A stretch of DNA of 64,000 nt from Nocardioides sediminis. Lineage in GTDB: Bacteria; Actinomycetota; Actinomycetes; Propionibacteriales; Nocardioidaceae. Positions 1 to 9,686 of this stretch are shown here, in pieces. The notes beneath the pieces were generated by a model, which ran no database searches, was not told the DNA's origin, and was given only the letters and a program-made list of their open reading frames with translations. Every line of letters starts with the position of its first letter. Position 1 is the first letter of the stretch. A program made the position numbers and the translations under genes. Location: assembly GCF_003047295.1 (NCBI RefSeq), contig NZ_PZYZ01000008.1, positions 62,001 to 126,000 on the forward strand, read 5' to 3'.

Positions 1-788
<788 letters not shown>

Positions 789-789
789 G

Positions 790-1923
790 TCAGGCCTCCT
801 TCCGCTCGGTCATGAGCTGGGCGAACCGTTCGAAGAGGTACGCCGCGTCGTGCGGCCCGGCCGCCGCCTCGGGGTGGTACTGCACCGAGAAGCTCAGCAG
901 CGCGCCGTCCGGCGAGCGCAGCTCGAGCCCCTCGACCACGTCGTCGTTGAGGCAGACGTGGCTCACCGTCGCCTCGCCGTACGGCGTGGTGGTGCTGCCC
1001 TCGAGCGGGGCGTCGACCGCGAAGCCGTGGTTGTGCGCGGTGACCTCGACCTTGCCGGTGGTGCGGTCCATCACCGGCTGGTTGATGCCGCGGTGGCCGT
1101 AGGTCAGCTTGTAGGTGCCGAAGCCGAGTGCGCGGCCGAAGAGCTGGTTGCCGAAGCAGATGCCGAAGTAGGGCAGCCCGCGCTCCAGCGCGGCCTGCAG
1201 CAGCTCGACCTGGGCGGTCGTGGCGGCCGGGTCGCCGGGACCGTTGGAGAAGAACAGGCCGTCGGCACCGGTGGCGAGCACCTCCTCGACCGTGGCGGTC
1301 GCGGGCAGGACGTGCACCTCCATGCCCTGCTGGCTCATCATCCGCGGGGTGTTGGCCTTGATGCCGAGGTCGACGGCCGCCACGGTGAAGCGCTTCTCAC
1401 CGACGGCGGGCACGACGTACGCCTCCTGCGTGGACACCGCCTCGCTGAGGTTGGAGCCGCGCATCTCGGCGGACTCCTGCACCCGCCGCAGCAGCGCGGC
1501 CGGGTCGGTCTCGGTGGTGGAGATCCCGACCCGCATGGCTCCGCGCTCGCGCAGGTGGCGCGTCAGCGCACGGGTGTCGACCCCGGAGATGCCGACGACG
1601 CCCTGGTCGCGCAGCGAGTCGTCGAGCGTGCGCTGCGAGCGCCAGCTGCTGGGCACCCGGGCGGGGTCGCGGACCACGTAACCGGCGACCCAGATGCGGG
1701 TGGACTCGGGGTCCTCGTCGTTCATGCCCGTGTTGCCGACGTGCGGCGCGGTCATGACGACCACCTGGCGGTGGTAGCTGGGGTCGGTGAGGGTCTCCTG
1801 GTAACCGGTCATGCCGGTGGAGAACACCGCTTCACCGAAGGTCTCCCCCTCGGCTCCGAAGGCATCGCCTCGGAAGGTACGCCCGTCCTCGAGGACGAGC
1901 AGTGCGGGCGCGCGTGCAGGCAA
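790..1923 (-). CDS. carA: Carbamoyl-phosphate synthase small (glutaminase) subunit
   Basis: CarA hydrolyses glutamine and passes ammonia to CarB. The 377-residue protein has the usual two parts: an N-terminal small-subunit domain ([32 protein letters not shown]) and a C-terminal class I glutamine amidotransferase domain with the nucleophile in FGICFGNQ (Cys near residue 256) and the His/Glu pair in QYHPEA near residue 346. I chose the TTG at 1923 because it sits five bases after a strong AAGGAGG site and gives the normal family start; the longer reading upstream runs through the leader. That ribosome site is part of the PyrR-binding element, so translation is probably repressed when UMP is plentiful. 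In many relatives carA directly follows pyrC; here 9.7 kb separates them. Confidence 0.96.
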   Translation of the reverse strand: MPARAPALLVLEDGRTFRGDAFGAEGETFGEAVFSTGMTGYQETLTDPSYHRQVVVMTAPHVGNTGMNDEDPESTRIWVAGYVVRDPARVPSSWRSQRTLDDSLRDQGVVGISGVDTRALTRHLRERGAMRVGISTTETDPAALLRRVQESAEMRGSNLSEAVSTQEAYVVPAVGEKRFTVAAVDLGIKANTPRMMSQQGMEVHVLPATATVEEVLATGADGLFFSNGPGDPAATTAQVELLQAALERGLPYFGICFGNQLFGRALGFGTYKLTYGHRGINQPVMDRTTGKVEVTAHNHGFAVDAPLEGSTTTPYGEATVSHVCLNDDVVEGLELRSPDGALLSFSVQYHPEAAAGPHDAAYLFERFAQLMTERKEA

Positions 1924-1927
1924 CGCC

Positions 1928-1969
1928 GACCTCCTTCTCCGCCTCACGGGACGGATCGTTAAAGGATGT
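1928..1969 (-). promoter_or_regulatory. PyrR-binding mRNA leader of carA-carB
   Basis: Read on the minus strand, this leader carries UUUAACGAUCCGUC followed by CCGUGAGGCGGAGAAGGAGG, which fits the known PyrR-binding loop (UUUAA, CCGUCC, GNGAGGC, AGAAGG). The loop overlaps the Shine-Dalgarno of carA, so UMP-bound PyrR could block translation, as described for mycobacteria. All 42 bases are identical to the copy before pyrR at 14329-14370. A TAGGGT hexamer about 25 bases upstream (around 1988-1993 on the minus strand) is a plausible -10 element and also recurs before pyrR. The match is seen directly; the mechanism is inferred from the family. Confidence 0.85.
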
Positions 1970-2063
1970 ATCTGCGGGCCAGACCCTATCAGCGGGGGTC
2001 GTGTGTCCGAGACCACGCTCCGCGGTGTGGGCGCGTGGGTCGCCGGCACGACATGGTGTACAC

Positions 2064-2711
2064 ATGTACCGCTTCTCCGCACCTGCATCCGCCGTCACCG
2101 TCGCCCTGCTCCTCGGCGGCGTGATCGCCGCCGTTCCCGCCCACGCCGGCCTGACGGTCCCGGTCAACTGCGCGCTGGAGGGCGAGGACGGCCTCGAGCT
2201 GGCGTGGGACGACACGACCTACGTCCTCGAGGGCGTGTGCGGCACGGTGCGGGTCACCGCCGACGACGCCGTGGTCACGATGCCGACCGCGACCCACCTG
2301 CACGTGACCGGCGAGCGCAACCGGGTCACCGCCAAGACCCAGGGACTCGTGGTCGTCGCCGGTGCGGACAACCGCGTCGAGGCCACCTCGGCGGAGGAGC
2401 TGGTCGTCACCGGCCCCCGGTCCACCGTCTCCTCCCCCGGCCTGGTCGAGCGGCTCGAGGTCACCGGCTCGGGCGCGTCCGTGACGGCCGACCGCGTGCA
2501 CGAGGTCGTGCTGCGCGGCTCGGGCATCGCCCTCGCGGCGCGCCGGGGCTGGACCACGAAGGTCGTCGGCGACGGCAACACGGTCGCCCACCGGCGGCTC
2601 GACCGGCTGCGGGTGCGCGGCGACCGCAACCGGGTGGAGGTCACCCGCGGCCGCCCGCAGGTGCGGGTCCGGGGCGTCGGCAACGTGGTCACCGTCCCCC
2701 GTCGGGGCTGA
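2064..2711 (+). CDS. Secreted repeat protein, DUF3060-like
   Basis: A 215-residue exported protein of unknown function. The first 28 or so residues are a clear Sec signal peptide (YRFSAPAS, then a run of V/A/L/G, ending PAHA-GL). After a short region with two cysteines the rest is a regular repeat: a unit of 17 or 18 residues beginning GERNRV, GADNRV, GPRSTV, GSGASV, GSGIAL, GDGNTV, GDRNRV and GVGNVV, with ADDAVV as a likely ninth. Such a strict period suggests a beta-solenoid and resembles DUF3060 proteins. The ATG at 2064 is chosen because it begins the signal peptide. It is divergent from carA and has no obvious partner. Confidence 0.75.
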   Translation: MYRFSAPASAVTVALLLGGVIAAVPAHAGLTVPVNCALEGEDGLELAWDDTTYVLEGVCGTVRVTADDAVVTMPTATHLHVTGERNRVTAKTQGLVVVAGADNRVEATSAEELVVTGPRSTVSSPGLVERLEVTGSGASVTADRVHEVVLRGSGIALAARRGWTTKVVGDGNTVAHRRLDRLRVRGDRNRVEVTRGRPQVRVRGVGNVVTVPRRG

Positions 2712-2788
2712 GCCCGCTCCCCCTGTCACCTGACGCGGCGTACGCGAACCGGACGCGTCTCGTCCTGACGCCCGATTATCGTCGCCCC

Positions 2789-3886
2789 GTGCACGAGCTC
2801 ACCGCCCAGCAGGCCCGTCGGGTCGCGGTCCGCGCCCAGCTCCTCGGCGCCGACCGGCCCACCGACCTGCTGGACGCCGTCAGGCACCTGTCGCTGCTGC
2901 AGGTCGAGCCCACCGCGGCCGTCGCCCCGAGCGCGCACGTCGTGGCCTGGTCGCGCCTCGGGGCGTCGTACCGGACGTCCGTGCTCGACGGCCTGGTCGC
3001 CGACGGGTCGCTCGTCGAGCTGCACTCGATGCTCCGCCCGGCCGAGGACCTCGCGCTCTACCGCGCCGAGATGGCCGCGTGGCCGGGACCGGGCGAGCTC
3101 AAGCCGTGGCAGGTGGACCTGGTGGGCTGGGTCGAGGCCAACGACGACACCCGGCGCGACATCCTGGCCCAGCTGCACGACGAGGGACCGTGCACCGCTC
3201 GGGAGCTGCCCGACACGACGCTGGTCCCGTGGCAGTCGAGCGGGTGGAACAACGACCGCAACGTCCGCCGGCTCCTCGACATGATGGTGCAGCGCGGGGA
3301 GGTGGCGGTCGCCGGCACCGAGGGACGCGACAAGCTGTGGGACCTGGCCGAGCGGGTCTACCCCGACGTCGTGCCGGTCCCGCTCGAGGAGGCCTTCCGC
3401 ATCCGGGGCGCGCGCCGGCTGCGCGCCCTCGGCATCGCGCGGCAGCGCGCGACCGTGTCCCCGGGCGAGCCCAACGACGTCGGGCCGGTCGGCGAGGAGG
3501 CGAGGGTCGAGGGACTCCGCGGGACCTGGCGCGTCGACCCGTCGTACCTGCACGACCTCGACGACCTCGAGGGGCGTACGGCGCTCCTCTCACCGCTCGA
3601 CCGGCTGGTCTTCGACCGCAAGCGGATGGCCGAGCTGTTCCGCTTCGACTACCAGCTCGAGATGTACAAGCCGGCCGCGAAGCGCCGCTGGGGCTACTGG
3701 GCGCTCCCGGTCCTGCACGGCGACCAGCTGGTGGGCAAGGTCGACGCCTCGGCGGACCGGGACGCGGGCGTGCTGCGGGTGAACGCCGTCCACGAGGACG
3801 GCCGGTGGAACCGTTCGCTGCGGTCGGCGGTGGACGACGAGATCGCCTCGCTGGGCCGCTGGTTGGGACTGGTGGTCGAACGGTGA
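2789..3886 (+). CDS. YcaQ/AlkX-like winged-helix protein (possible DNA glycosylase)
   Basis: A 365-residue member of the HTH_42 family, whose E. coli member YcaQ (AlkX) unhooks interstrand DNA crosslinks. Family signs include LSLLQVEPT near residue 36, AHVVAWSRLG, ELHSMLRPAEDLALYR, a central winged-helix segment (CTARELPDT, NVRRLLDMMVQRGEV) and the C-terminal LLSPLDRLVFDRKR and YKPAAKRRWGYWALPVL. The catalytic motif is Gln-x-Asp in AlkX and Gln-x-Gln in AlkZ; here the same place reads QVE, so activity is not certain. The GTG start has no good ribosome site, but a TATCGT lies just before it, consistent with leaderless translation. It converges on the methyltransferase gene with four bases between stops. 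Confidence 0.8.
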   Translation: MHELTAQQARRVAVRAQLLGADRPTDLLDAVRHLSLLQVEPTAAVAPSAHVVAWSRLGASYRTSVLDGLVADGSLVELHSMLRPAEDLALYRAEMAAWPGPGELKPWQVDLVGWVEANDDTRRDILAQLHDEGPCTARELPDTTLVPWQSSGWNNDRNVRRLLDMMVQRGEVAVAGTEGRDKLWDLAERVYPDVVPVPLEEAFRIRGARRLRALGIARQRATVSPGEPNDVGPVGEEARVEGLRGTWRVDPSYLHDLDDLEGRTALLSPLDRLVFDRKRMAELFRFDYQLEMYKPAAKRRWGYWALPVLHGDQLVGKVDASADRDAGVLRVNAVHEDGRWNRSLRSAVDDEIASLGRWLGLVVER

Positions 3887-3890
3887 GTGC

Positions 3891-4511
3891 TCAGGCCGGG
3901 CCAGTGACTGCGCCGGTGCGTGACAGCTCGGCCCGCCACCAGGTGCCGCTCTCGATCCGCTCAAGATGGCGGATGACGAGGTCCCCGTCCGCGAACGCCT
4001 CGACCTCGGCGCGGGTCAGCGGCCACGGCGGTCCGGTCACCTCGGACCCGTCCTCCCGAGTGGTCGCCAGGACCAGCAGGGTGCCGTGGGGTGCCACGAG
4101 CGTCGCGATGCGTCGCGCTGCGAGCGCGTGCTGCGGCGGTGGCATGGACTGCACTGTGAGGCTCTCGACGACCAGGTCGAACCTGCCCTGCCACTCACGG
4201 GGCAGGTCGAGGACGTCGGCGACGAGGTAGGTCACCTCGGTGTCCGGATGCTTGCGTCGCGCCACAGCGATCGCCGTCGGCGCGAAGTCGAACGCCGTGG
4301 TCCGGAACCCCAGGCGCTGGAGGAGCTCGGCGTCCGCTCCGTAGCCACACCCGACCACCAGCGCCTCGCGGCCGTCTCCCGCCAGCCCCTGCGCCTCGAC
4401 CCACTCGACGAGCTGTGGACGCGCGGCGCCGTAGTCCCACGGCGGCCGGGCACCGCCGGCCTCCGTGCTCGCATACATCGACTCGAACATCTCCGAGGGC
4501 TCGCCCGTCAC
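3891..4511 (-). CDS. Class I SAM-dependent methyltransferase
   Basis: A 206-residue methyltransferase with the SAM-binding motif EALVVGCGYGADAELL near residue 60, the acidic end of strand two (AFDFAPTAI) and the VADVLDLP segment. It resembles thiopurine methyltransferase/TehB-like small-molecule enzymes; the EWQGRFDLVVE stretch is motif IV. The N-terminal MFESMYAS...PPWDYGAARP is typical of that group. I chose the GTG at 4511 (VTGEPSEMFE); an ATG 24 bases downstream is also possible. The substrate cannot be told from sequence, and the neighbours do not form an evident pathway. Confidence 0.8.
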   Translation of the reverse strand: MTGEPSEMFESMYASTEAGGARPPWDYGAARPQLVEWVEAQGLAGDGREALVVGCGYGADAELLQRLGFRTTAFDFAPTAIAVARRKHPDTEVTYLVADVLDLPREWQGRFDLVVESLTVQSMPPPQHALAARRIATLVAPHGTLLVLATTREDGSEVTGPPWPLTRAEVEAFADGDLVIRHLERIESGTWWRAELSRTGAVTGPA

Positions 4512-4591
4512 GACTCGAGCGTACGACCGCCGCCGTTCCGAGGCACCGCGTCCGGCGCCGGTAGAGGGCCACGCCCCAGACGCCGGGGCAG

Positions 4592-4969
4592 TCACAGATA
4601 CCACAGGGCCGTCGCCGCAAGGGGCGCGACAACGAGTGCCAAGGCGGCGGGTCTACGTCGGGCGGCCCTCACCGCGGGATCGCGGCCGACGACCAGCATC
4701 ACGACGACACCGGTGACCAGCCCCACCATCCCGCCGTACGTGGCGCCGCTGATCGCCAGCAGGACGACCCACATGAGCGCCACCAGCCAGCTGCTGTCCA
4801 GCGTCGGCGTCTCACCGCCGGACAGCATGACGAGGAGGAACGGGACGGTCGCGGTCCCGACGCCGAGGAGCGCTCCCCACGCCAGCCCGGCAAGCAGCCA
4901 GCCGTACTCGAACCGCCGCTGCGCACACGGCTCGGTCCCCGGCATGCGGCGGAGCGTAGTCGAGATCAT
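4592..4969 (-). CDS. Small membrane protein of unknown function
   Basis: A 125-residue protein dominated by hydrophobic segments: WLLAGLAWGALLGVGTA, WLVALMWVVLLAISGA, a glycine-rich YGGMVGLVTGVVVMLVV and a C-terminal ALALVVAPLAATALWYL, so about four membrane passes. A basic stretch (RDPAVRAARRRP) before the last pass suggests a cytoplasmic loop. I recognise no family. An ATG at 4945 would give a 117-residue product and leave more room for a promoter, since the chosen start is only 20 bases from the divergent glycosyltransferase gene. Confidence 0.6.
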   Translation of the reverse strand: MISTTLRRMPGTEPCAQRRFEYGWLLAGLAWGALLGVGTATVPFLLVMLSGGETPTLDSSWLVALMWVVLLAISGATYGGMVGLVTGVVVMLVVGRDPAVRAARRRPAALALVVAPLAATALWYL

Positions 4970-4989
4970 CCGAGCTTCTTCGCCATCCG

Positions 4990-7128
4990 ATGTGTCCCCG
5001 GCACCGAATGCGCAGCATGGGTCGCTCTCTTCGACACACCCTGGACGAGGTCCAGCAGGCACCGTTCGTGGTGGACGTGCTGCGCAGCGGGGACCGGCTC
5101 GCGGCCGCCGCCGGCGCCGAGACCGGACCGGAACCGGTGCGGCTGCTCGCCGCGGTGATCGACGAGAGCGACGAGCTGACCGCGGTCGCCGCCGTGCACG
5201 CCCTCGCCCAGGTGTTCGACGACGGGGCCGACGCCGTCCTGTCCGAGCTCCTGTCGCACCCCCGGCCGTTCCTGCGCGAGCACGCGAGCTGGGCGCTCGG
5301 GGCCCGGCTGCCCCGCCTCGACGCCATCGGCAGGCTGGTCGGCGTCGTCGTGGGCGGCGGGTTCTCCGGTGTCCTCGCCCAGCGCACGCTCGCCCGATGG
5401 GCCGCCTCCGCGCCGGGGCAGGTCGCGCTCGCCGTCGAGGGCGCGCTCGCCGGGGCGGCCGGTCCGGCGGTCCGCAGCAGGATCGTCGAGACCCTCGGCC
5501 TGGTGCCCGGTCCGATAGCCGGCCGCGCGCTGCTCCGGCTCGCCGTCTCTCCCGGCGAGCACCTGGCGGTACGGCTGACCGCTGTCGCCGCCCTCGGGGA
5601 CCGCCCGGCCGACGCCGCCGCGGTGGCGGTGGTCCGTGACCTCAGCAGGGCCGATGACGACCTGGGAACCGTCGCCCGTCTTGCCGCCATCGATCTCGGC
5701 ATCGACGCGGCCGAGCGTGGCGAGGCCGGGTCCGGTCTGGCCGTCGCCCAGCTCTTCCTGCACGCCGACATCGACCGTGACCTCAGCCGGGCGGGCGCCG
5801 GTGACAACGGCGGCATCGCCACGCTGCTGGTCCGTCTGGGTGATGCGCTGGCCACCGGGCCCGGTGTCGACCGGGTCCTGACCCTCTCGCGCGGCACCGC
5901 CCGCGCCGCCCTGGACGCGCTGACGCCGGCGGACGGGCACCTGCTGACCCCGGTGCCCCTGCTCACCGAGGCCGCCTCCGCCGCGCAGGCCTGGCCGTCG
6001 CGGGTCGCGGCGGAACGCGGGATCCGCCGAGTGCTGAGGGCTCACCGCGTCGACGTGCTGCACCTCCGGATGGCGGAGGTGGGCAGCCTGGCCGCGGCTG
6101 AGGTGGCCCGCGAGCTGGGCATCCCGACGGTGTTCACCCTCGCGCCCGACCCGCACGCCGTCATCCATGCCCTCGACATGACCGGGGGCCTGCACCGAGG
6201 CAACTTCGGCACCCAGGACGAACGAGAGCACTACTGGTTCCGTGCCCGCCTGGTGCAGCGGCTGGCCGATGACTCGGCCCATGTCGTCCTCTTCCCCCGC
6301 CCCGAGCTGCAGCACGACATGCGCGAGCTGCTCGGCCTCGACGTGGCCGGGCAGCCCAGCCGGTTCACCGTGGTGCCGGAGGGCGTCGACCTGAGCGTCA
6401 GTGCCGCAGCCGCCGCCGAGCTGGAGCGGTCCGGGACCTCCGGCCCGGCGCTGGAGGAGCTCGACGCGCTCGTCGCCGCTCTGCCCGAGCACCGCAGGGG
6501 GCTCCCGCTGGTGATCAGCGTGGGGCGCCTGCACCGGGTCAAGGGAATGGCGACCCTGGTCGAGGCGTGGGCCGGAGATGCGGAGCTGGCCGAGCGGTCC
6601 AACCTGCTGATCGTCGGCGGCGACCTGGCCGATCCCTCCCCGGACGAACGCGAGCAGCTCGACCTGATCGCCGAGGTCCTGACGCGGTTCCCCACGGCGG
6701 CCCCGGGCCTGCTGATGCCAGGTCACCGACCCAACGACGTGGTCGCGGTCTGGCTGGCGGCCGCGCGGGCGGGTACGGCGGGCGGCATCGGCCCGGGCGG
6801 GGTGTACGTGTGCAGCAGCCTCAAGGAGGAGTTCGGCCTGGCGCTCCTGGAGGCCCTGGCCTCCGGGCTGGTGGTGGTGGGTCCGTCAGCAGGCGGTCCG
6901 GCCACCTACATCGACGACGGGATGACCGGCGTGCTCGTCGACACGCGCCGGCCGGACGAGGTGGCCCGTGCGACGCGTGTCGCGTTCGACCTCGCCACCG
7001 CACCGGGTCAGGCCGAGCGGATGGACCGTGCCCTGGAACGCATCAGGGCCGACTTCACCGTGCAGGCCATGGCCGACCGGTTGAGCGCCATCTACTCCGG
7101 TGCCGCCCGTACGGCGCGCCGCTCGTGA
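4990..7128 (+). CDS. HEAT-repeat domain fused to a GT4-type glycosyltransferase
   Basis: A 712-residue two-part protein. Residues of about 50-290 are alpha-helical repeats of the HEAT kind (ELTAVAAVHALAQVF, FLREHASWALGAR, AVRLTAVAALGD). The C-terminal half is a GT-B retaining glycosyltransferase: VDVLHLRMAEVGSLAAAEVAREL in the acceptor half, then VISVGRLHRVKGMATLVEAW and the E-x7-E motif in EEFGLALLEAL near residue 612, followed by SAGGPATYIDDG, which normally contact the sugar nucleotide. Donor and acceptor are unknown. ATGs at 5008 and 5017 are alternative starts; the latter leaves more space from the divergent membrane-protein gene. It ends 13 bases before a second glycosyltransferase, almost certainly in the same operon. 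The helical repeats may dock the acceptor. Confidence 0.8.
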   Translation: MCPRHRMRSMGRSLRHTLDEVQQAPFVVDVLRSGDRLAAAAGAETGPEPVRLLAAVIDESDELTAVAAVHALAQVFDDGADAVLSELLSHPRPFLREHASWALGARLPRLDAIGRLVGVVVGGGFSGVLAQRTLARWAASAPGQVALAVEGALAGAAGPAVRSRIVETLGLVPGPIAGRALLRLAVSPGEHLAVRLTAVAALGDRPADAAAVAVVRDLSRADDDLGTVARLAAIDLGIDAAERGEAGSGLAVAQLFLHADIDRDLSRAGAGDNGGIATLLVRLGDALATGPGVDRVLTLSRGTARAALDALTPADGHLLTPVPLLTEAASAAQAWPSRVAAERGIRRVLRAHRVDVLHLRMAEVGSLAAAEVARELGIPTVFTLAPDPHAVIHALDMTGGLHRGNFGTQDEREHYWFRARLVQRLADDSAHVVLFPRPELQHDMRELLGLDVAGQPSRFTVVPEGVDLSVSAAAAAELERSGTSGPALEELDALVAALPEHRRGLPLVISVGRLHRVKGMATLVEAWAGDAELAERSNLLIVGGDLADPSPDEREQLDLIAEVLTRFPTAAPGLLMPGHRPNDVVAVWLAAARAGTAGGIGPGGVYVCSSLKEEFGLALLEALASGLVVVGPSAGGPATYIDDGMTGVLVDTRRPDEVARATRVAFDLATAPGQAERMDRALERIRADFTVQAMADRLSAIYSGAARTARRS

Positions 7129-7141
7129 CACGGTTGCCCGC

Positions 7142-8428
7142 ATGACCCTGCTGGTGATCAGCCCGGACTACGCCTCGCACCTGCTGCCGTTGGCGACCCT
7201 CGCGACGGCTTGGCGGGACGCCGGCGAGTCGGTCGTCGTCGCCACCGGCCCGGCGACCGCCGGCATCGTCGCCGGGTTCGGCTTCGACCGTGCTGATCTG
7301 GTGCTGGGCCGGGGTTCGAATCCCGGTGTCATCCGGGCCGAGCAGCAGCCACCCGGCGAGGACGCCGCGCTGCGTGGCTTCTTCGCCGCCACCCGGCACG
7401 GCATGGTGGCGACGCTGCGCTACCAGGCCGAGGCGCGGCGCAACGATCTGCTGTGGGATCCGGTGGACCGGGCCCGCGCCGTGCTGGACGTCGTCGACAA
7501 AGTGGGGCCAGACCAGGTGATCGTCGACCACCTGGCGTTCAGCGCCCGCCTCGCGCTGGGCGTGGCGGGCGTCCCGTACGCCGATGTCGTGCTCGGCCAC
7601 CCGTCCGCGCTGCCGGTCGGCGACGAGGTCTACGGCTACCCGCCCGTCTGGCCGGCCGCGTTCAGCGCGCCGGAGTCCGACCTCGACGAGCTGCACCGGC
7701 TGTGCCGCGACGTCCGGGACGCCTTCACCGCGGAGTGGAACGCCGCCCTGCGGGTGCTGGCACCCGGTGCCGCATCGTCGGCGGACGCGTTCGCCGAGCA
7801 CGGTGACCTGCTGATGCTGAACTACCCGTCGGCGCTGCACGACCCGGCTCGTACGGCGTTGCTGCCGCCGCACGCGTTCCTCGGCTCGGCCGTGCGGGCC
7901 GAGCCGGCGGCCGACGACGTCCGGGACTGGCTCGCGGCCGACGACCGGCCGGTGGCCTACGTCAGCTTCGGCAGCTTCCTGTCGGCCCGCGGGGACGTGC
8001 TGGCGACGGTGCTGGACGCACTGCGTCCGCTCGGCCTCCGGGTCGCGGTGGCGACCGGCTCCGCCACCGGACTGCCGGAGGTCCCGCCGGACTGGCTGAT
8101 GCGTCCCTTCCTCCCGCAGGTCGCCGTGTTGGACCGGGCGGCGGTGCTGGTCACCCACGGCGGCAACAACAGCGTGACCGAGGCGCTCACCGCCGGCGTG
8201 CCGATGGTGGTGCTGCCGTTCTCCACCGACCAGTTCGCGGGGGCGGCGGCGATCGAGGCCGCGGGGCTGGGGGTTGCGCTCGACCCGAACGTGGTCACGT
8301 CCGCGGACCTGGGCACCGCCGTGCGCGCCCTCCTCGACGGCCCTGCCCCGCACCTGGCCCGCGCGATGGGCGAGGAGCTGCGCCGGGCACCGGGCCGCGA
8401 CGTGGCACGCGCGGCCCTGCTCGGCTGA
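7142..8428 (+). CDS. GT1-family (UDP-glycosyltransferase / macrolide glycosyltransferase-like)
   Basis: A 428-residue inverting glycosyltransferase of the MGT/UGT type, which usually transfers a sugar to a small hydrophobic acceptor such as a macrolide, lipid or carotenoid. The N-terminal half starts with SPDYASHLLPLATLATAWRD, typical of the group; the C-terminal donor-binding half has VAYVSFGSF, MRPFLPQVAVL and VTHGGNNSVTEALTAGVPM near residue 345, with the FSTDQFAGAA segment after it. The ATG at 7142 is 13 bases after the GT4 stop. The two enzymes may act in turn on one acceptor, but nothing else in the neighbourhood names it. Confidence 0.85.
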   Translation: MTLLVISPDYASHLLPLATLATAWRDAGESVVVATGPATAGIVAGFGFDRADLVLGRGSNPGVIRAEQQPPGEDAALRGFFAATRHGMVATLRYQAEARRNDLLWDPVDRARAVLDVVDKVGPDQVIVDHLAFSARLALGVAGVPYADVVLGHPSALPVGDEVYGYPPVWPAAFSAPESDLDELHRLCRDVRDAFTAEWNAALRVLAPGAASSADAFAEHGDLLMLNYPSALHDPARTALLPPHAFLGSAVRAEPAADDVRDWLAADDRPVAYVSFGSFLSARGDVLATVLDALRPLGLRVAVATGSATGLPEVPPDWLMRPFLPQVAVLDRAAVLVTHGGNNSVTEALTAGVPMVVLPFSTDQFAGAAAIEAAGLGVALDPNVVTSADLGTAVRALLDGPAPHLARAMGEELRRAPGRDVARAALLG

Positions 8429-8432
8429 CCCC

Positions 8433-8900
8433 CTAGCGCCAGACGCCGCGACGGCCGGCTCGGATGTCCGACGCGATGTCCTCGTGCTGCTGGTTGACCA
8501 GATGAGGGAAACGCCCGAGGTCGTGGAACTGCAGTCCGATCGTCTCGTCCCCGTCGATCGCGAGTGCTCCGCCCACGATGCGCGCTCGGAAGACAACGGC
8601 AACGGTCTGCGCCACATCTCCGTTGAGATACCGGTCCTCGTACCTGGTGTACACGCCGACGAGCTCGGTGACCGCCACGTCGAGCCCCGTTTCCTCGCGC
8701 ACCTCGCGCACGGCAGCGTCTTCGGCTGACTCGCCCAGCTCCAGGGCACCACCCGGGAAACTCCACACAGCTCTCTCGCGGTCGCCTCGCAGCTGGAGCA
8801 GCACGCGTCCGTGCTCGTCGGAGACGACACAGCAGGCGAAGTTCAAGAAGATCCGGTCATGGCCCACACGGTCACGGATCCAGCGGATGTAGTCAGGCAT
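8433..8900 (-). CDS. Nudix hydrolase
   Basis: A 155-residue Nudix enzyme that should hydrolyse a nucleoside-diphosphate-X compound. The Nudix box is complete at residues 51-73 (GALELGESAEDAAVREVREE then TG), preceded by VLLQLRGD and VWSFPGG. It begins DYIRWIRDRVGHDRIFLNFA, the usual opening of the ADP-ribose pyrophosphatase/MutT-like group where the first helices form a lid. It stands alone, convergent with the GT1 gene (4 bases between stops). The precise substrate is not decided by the sequence. Confidence 0.88.
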   Translation of the reverse strand: MPDYIRWIRDRVGHDRIFLNFACCVVSDEHGRVLLQLRGDRERAVWSFPGGALELGESAEDAAVREVREETGLDVAVTELVGVYTRYEDRYLNGDVAQTVAVVFRARIVGGALAIDGDETIGLQFHDLGRFPHLVNQQHEDIASDIRAGRRGVWR

Positions 8901-8969
8901 CGCAGGACCCTTCGACTCGGATGACCGTCCTCGACGCCAGGCACAGTGAGCTCGCCGACCTCGCCACGG

Positions 8970-9563
8970 TCATGCGGGGCTGCCCAGTCGCCGCCGCACC
9001 ACACGTCGGCGCAAGGTGGGTGAGGCCACCACCTCGTAGCCGGCTTCGAGGAAGACCTGCACCAGCCCGACCGAGGCCTCGTCCCAGATCACGGACCTGC
9101 CCGGCGGTGGCTCGATCGGGTACCCCTCCAGGACGCGGGCTCCGACCTGCTCGCCGTACTCGACGGTGGCGGCGGCGAGCTCGTAGGTCAGCCCCGACCG
9201 GCGCCAGCCCTTGCGCACGACGAAGCACGTGACCGACCAGACGCCCTCCAGCTCGGGGTCCATCCTCATCCACCCCTGCTTCCGGCTCCACAGCCTGGGG
9301 TAGTTCTCCCGCGGCTCGACCGCGACCCAGCCGGCCGCCTCGCCGTCGACGTACCCGATCAGCCCGGACGTCGGTCCGGGGGTGCCGCAGGCGGTCTGCT
9401 CCAGCAGCGAGACATCCCTCTGCCCCTGGGTGGTGTCGCGCCAGATCCAGCCGGGCACCTTCAGCGCCTGGCAACGGCACTTGCGGGCACCCCCGGTGGC
9501 GAAGACCGCCTCGACGTCCGCTGCCGCTGCCTGGTTGGCCGGGCGCCATGTGAAGTCGGGCAT
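8970..9563 (-). CDS. GNAT-family N-acetyltransferase
   Basis: A 197-residue protein with the GNAT order of elements: an opening GARKCRCQALKVP, a substrate strand GLIGYVDGEAAGWVAVEPRENYP, then WSVTCFVVRKGWRRSGLTYEL, which carries the acetyl-CoA pyrophosphate loop (here R/K-G-W-R-R-S-G-L), and a final GLVQVFLEAGYEVV. The Cys-rich N-terminus (CRC) is a feature of one uncharacterised GNAT subgroup. It stands alone with 69 bases between it and the Nudix gene upstream on the map. The acceptor is unknown. Confidence 0.75.
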   Translation of the reverse strand: MPDFTWRPANQAAAADVEAVFATGGARKCRCQALKVPGWIWRDTTQGQRDVSLLEQTACGTPGPTSGLIGYVDGEAAGWVAVEPRENYPRLWSRKQGWMRMDPELEGVWSVTCFVVRKGWRRSGLTYELAAATVEYGEQVGARVLEGYPIEPPPGRSVIWDEASVGLVQVFLEAGYEVVASPTLRRRVVRRRLGSPA

Positions 9564-9686
9564 GCGGCGACCCTAGTCGCCTGGAGCTGCGAGGCTGCCG
9601 CTGTGCGGAGACCGGCTGGTCGGCATGAAGCCCGGCCACCCGGATGTCCGGGGGCGGCGAGCGACTCGACTTGCCGGTCACCGATC

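Noticed and set aside
1811..3886. A 691-residue reading frame that includes the YcaQ-like protein at its end
   Set aside because: The first 325 residues are Arg/Pro/Gly-rich, overlap the DUF3060-like gene in another frame and lack any family character; the real gene begins at the GTG at 2789.
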